The notes under the pieces are model-generated. The model searched no databases and was not told the origin of the DNA. It saw nothing but the letters and a program-made list of their open reading frames with translations. A program made the translations under genes and the position numbers. From Acidobacteriota bacterium (lineage in GTDB: Bacteria; Acidobacteriota; UBA6911; RPQK01; JAPXNP01), in contig JAUWTT010000177.1 of the NCBI GenBank assembly GCA_030614585.1, positions 1-7,678 on the forward strand: a stretch of 7,678 bases of DNA. Direction: 5' to 3'. Shown here piece after piece: positions 5,736 to 7,678 of this stretch; position 1 is the first letter of the stretch; each line of letters starts with the position of its first letter.

Positions 5736-6869
5736 ATGAAATCAAGGCAGTACCTTACATTCGTACTCTGTGTCGGCGTGTTATGGGCGGCATCGAGTTT
5801 GGCAATCGCAGGAGTTACGGTAGTCGAAGGGGAGATTGGCCCCGGTGCCCTTTATGGCTTTTACGTACCCGACAACTGGAACGGCGACGTTGTCTTTTGG
5901 GCCCACGGTTACAAAAACCCCGCCAGTCCCGTTCAGCTCCCCACCGGCGCAGCGGAGCAAATGAGAGACGCTCTGGTCAGCATGGGATACGCCTTTGCTG
6001 TTTCGAGTTACTCAGAGAATGGATATGCAGTTAAGGAAGGTGCGCAACAAACCCATCAACTACGTGGCTTGTTCAAATCCTACTTTGAACCGCCGGGCAG
6101 GTGCTATCTGGTGGGACGCTCGATGGGTGGGGGAATTGCACTTGTGCTCGCCGAGAAGTACCCAGCGCAATACGATGGGGCGTTGCCGATGTGCGGCATC
6201 GTGGGCGGAACCCCTTATCAAATGAATCAGAGGTTCACCATCCGAGCCCTGTTTGACTACTTCTATCCCGGTGTAGTTCCCGGCACCGCAGTGTATGTTC
6301 CTGAGGGCACCAACGTCGTGACAGATGTCTACCTTCCGGCGATGGCCGCCATATCTAACGACCCCGGCCCCGGATTTGATTTGGCGAATGTGGACCAAGT
6401 AGACTTGCAGGTGGCTGACGTTTTCGAGCTGATTCCGGCGATACTATTCAACCTGTATCTCCATGCGGTTCAGATACACGATTTTCAACTCCGCACTCAT
6501 GGTCATCCGTTTTTTGACAACTCCGAGACTCTGTATACCGGTTCGTCCGACGATGCGGCACTTAATGCAGGTGTAGACCGTTTCCGGCCGGTTTCGCCAC
6601 CGGCCAAGAACTACATGAGGCACTATTTTTCCCCGTCAGGGAGACTGCAAATCCCGGTTCTCACCCTGCATAACGCCCGAGACCCCTTGGTGCCGATATC
6701 TCATGAAGTGATCTATGCTGACCTTGTGGCAGAGGCAGGAGCGTCCGGCATGTTATTACAGCGGACCTCTCAGACCTTCGGACATTGCGTTTTCACGGAA
6801 GACGAGTGGCTGGGGGCATTTCTCGACCTTGTGAGCTGGGTGGAGACGGGCGTCAAACCGTCGCCCTGA
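5736..6869 (+). CDS. Secreted alpha/beta-fold hydrolase (serine esterase/lipase-like)
   Basis: The product is 377 residues from the ATG at 5736. Residues 1-26 are a signal peptide (MKSRQ, a hydrophobic core, likely cut near AIAG26). The mature part has alpha/beta-hydrolase marks: the oxyanion-region WAHGY (55-59), the nucleophile elbow GRSMGGG (127-133) with Ser129, Asp316 in HNARDPLVP (312-320), and His350 in FGHCVF (348-353). These make a complete Ser-Asp-His triad in the right order. An insertion of about 160 residues (155-305) between the nucleophile and the acid would form a lid. Cysteines of the mature protein are Cys123, Cys153 and Cys351; Cys351 directly follows the catalytic His, recalling one half of the CS-D-HC disulfide of tannase/feruloyl esterases, but Arg128 stands where the partner Cys would be. 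Substrate is unknown: an ester or amide outside the cytoplasm. It is divergent from the minus-strand cluster and followed by 413 bp without a clear gene. Confidence 0.85.
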   Translation: MKSRQYLTFVLCVGVLWAASSLAIAGVTVVEGEIGPGALYGFYVPDNWNGDVVFWAHGYKNPASPVQLPTGAAEQMRDALVSMGYAFAVSSYSENGYAVKEGAQQTHQLRGLFKSYFEPPGRCYLVGRSMGGGIALVLAEKYPAQYDGALPMCGIVGGTPYQMNQRFTIRALFDYFYPGVVPGTAVYVPEGTNVVTDVYLPAMAAISNDPGPGFDLANVDQVDLQVADVFELIPAILFNLYLHAVQIHDFQLRTHGHPFFDNSETLYTGSSDDAALNAGVDRFRPVSPPAKNYMRHYFSPSGRLQIPVLTLHNARDPLVPISHEVIYADLVAEAGASGMLLQRTSQTFGHCVFTEDEWLGAFLDLVSWVETGVKPSP

Positions 6870-7282
6870 AAAGCACGGTAATGGCTTGAGGTCCTTCTGA
6901 CCTGATAGCAATCTGTCAGCAAGAAAGGGTCAGCAATCTGCCGCCCCTTCTCTTCAAGGCTACACTTGCGTTTCGTGTGGGAACTTCGTTGGAGAGTGCT
7001 TCTCTCTTCCGGACCGGCGACAGAGCTTCGGTGGTGCTTTTTTGGAGCTATGCCCTGAGCGTATCCGAGTCAACGCAGGAGAGCTTTTCGAACCCTTAGA
7101 GAATGGTTGTGATACTGGAGAGAACCTTACAATTTCTTTACATTCTCAGCACAACTTCATGACATCAGGCAGTTGAGCGCTCGCTACACTTGGAGTCCGA
7201 AGAGCAGTCTCCTCAAACGTATAGATGTGCTTTGAGAAGGAGGCTGGATGATCGAAAGAATAGTCAGAAAGGAGTGTGTGTC
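6870..7282 (+). other. 413-bp intergenic stretch without a recognisable gene
   Basis: I see no convincing coding sequence. The stretch has a 5-bp hairpin AGGTC-CTTCT-GACCT (6889-6903) 20 nt after the hydrolase stop, lacking a T tract; a direct repeat AGCAATCTG at 6907-6915 and 6932-6940; and a 5-bp GAGAG/CTCTC hairpin at 6992-7006. None is strong enough to call a terminator. The promoter of the downstream repeat-protein gene should lie here, but no good -35/-10 pair stands out. Confidence 0.5.
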
Positions 7283-7678
7283 ATGCGGAGAGGTCTTGCT
7301 TGTCTTTGGGTCTGCTTAGCTGTGGCTGGACTCAATGAAATTGTGCTTGGGCAGTCGTATGTTCTTGAACCGATCGACGTCCCGAATTGCTCCTACACTT
7401 CGGTACATAGGTTCAATTCCCAAGGACAGCTGGCAGGTTTTGCCAGACTTGAAGTAGGAGGAGCCTTCATTGGATTTGTATGGACTGGAGAAGGCTTCTC
7501 AATTATTAACGTCCCGGGTGCCCACTCGACGTACCCCTATGCAGTTCGTAACAGAGGCGACGTGGTCGGCATGTATCGGATCGGTCCCGAAACGAGCAGC
7601 ATCGGTTTCTTGCAGTCCCGTGACGGATACACTGTTCCAATCATGGTCCCAGACTCGGAAATTACCTTTGTTCTGGGA
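7283..7678 (+). CDS. Secreted HAF-type repeat protein (3' end outside window)
   Basis: ATG at 7283 opens a frame that stays open for 132 codons to the right edge. AAGGAG at 7269-7274, 8 nt upstream, supports the start. Residues 1-23 form a signal peptide (MRRG, hydrophobic core, likely cut at VLG23|QS). The mature part is repetitive: IDVP (31-34), INVP (75-78) and IMVP (120-123) recur every 44-45 residues, and each of the first two is followed by a polar stretch ending in GQLAGFAR (48-55) or GDVVGMYR (92-99). The units also contain GFVW (64-67) and GFLQ (108-111). This G-F-x-x...I-x-V-P-G...G-D-V-V-G pattern resembles the 'HAF family' extracellular repeats, thought to fold into beta-rich, possibly propeller-like structures. 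Function is unknown; a surface or secreted binding role is a guess. More repeats are expected beyond the window. Confidence 0.72.
   Translation, partial: MRRGLACLWVCLAVAGLNEIVLGQSYVLEPIDVPNCSYTSVHRFNSQGQLAGFARLEVGGAFIGFVWTGEGFSIINVPGAHSTYPYAVRNRGDVVGMYRIGPETSSIGFLQSRDGYTVPIMVPDSEITFVLG

Noticed and set aside
6889..6903. AGGTC-CTTCT-GACCT hairpin as terminator of the hydrolase gene
   Set aside because: The stem is only 5 bp and no T tract follows; it may be chance.

Overview
The window reads as chromosomal DNA from a GC-moderate (roughly mid-50s % by eye), Gram-negative-type environmental bacterium. Almost every gene begins with a signal peptide and a clear purine-rich ribosome binding site. 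The gene content (a heparinase II/III-type polysaccharide lyase, an oligogalacturonate-lyase-like beta-propeller, a PhoD-like metallophosphatase and a HAF-type extracellular repeat protein) resembles Planctomycetota, Acidobacteriota or a related polysaccharide-degrading lineage. That placement is inferred from family resemblance only. There is no rRNA, tRNA, CRISPR array, transposase or phage gene.

Layout. The left two thirds (1-5360) lie on the minus strand. Read in the direction of transcription they are: a small one-pass membrane protein (5360-5007); a 306-bp spacer with a possible 35-codon ORF; a secreted PhoD-like phosphatase (4700-2850); a secreted beta-propeller protein (2771-1482); and a secreted heparinase II/III-family lyase (1469 to the left edge, cut off). 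The last three are spaced by 78 and 12 bp with no terminator between them and look like one operon. The heparinase gene has no stop inside the window but is open for all 489 visible codons.

Positions 5361-5735 form a divergent control region. It carries a plausible sigma70-type promoter facing right. A CTCCAG-N6-CTGGAG dyad overlaps its -10 box. Farther right are a short leader ORF with a strong Shine-Dalgarno sequence and a 10-bp hairpin just upstream of the ribosome binding site of a secreted alpha/beta hydrolase (5736-6869). After a 413-bp spacer with only weak repeats, a secreted repeat protein (7283 to the right edge, cut off) begins on the plus strand.

How it fits together. The minus-strand set suggests an exported toolkit against anionic polysaccharide: the lyase would cut uronic-acid-containing chains by beta-elimination, the propeller could act on or bind the resulting oligosaccharides, and the phosphatase could release phosphate from esters. 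No sulfatase, transporter or regulator gene is visible, so substrate and regulation stay open. I found no clearly new biological system. The items most worth a second look are the lyase/propeller/phosphatase combination, the phosphatase's altered first metal motif, the structured leader of the hydrolase gene, and the ORF that continues in frame past the stop of the small membrane protein.
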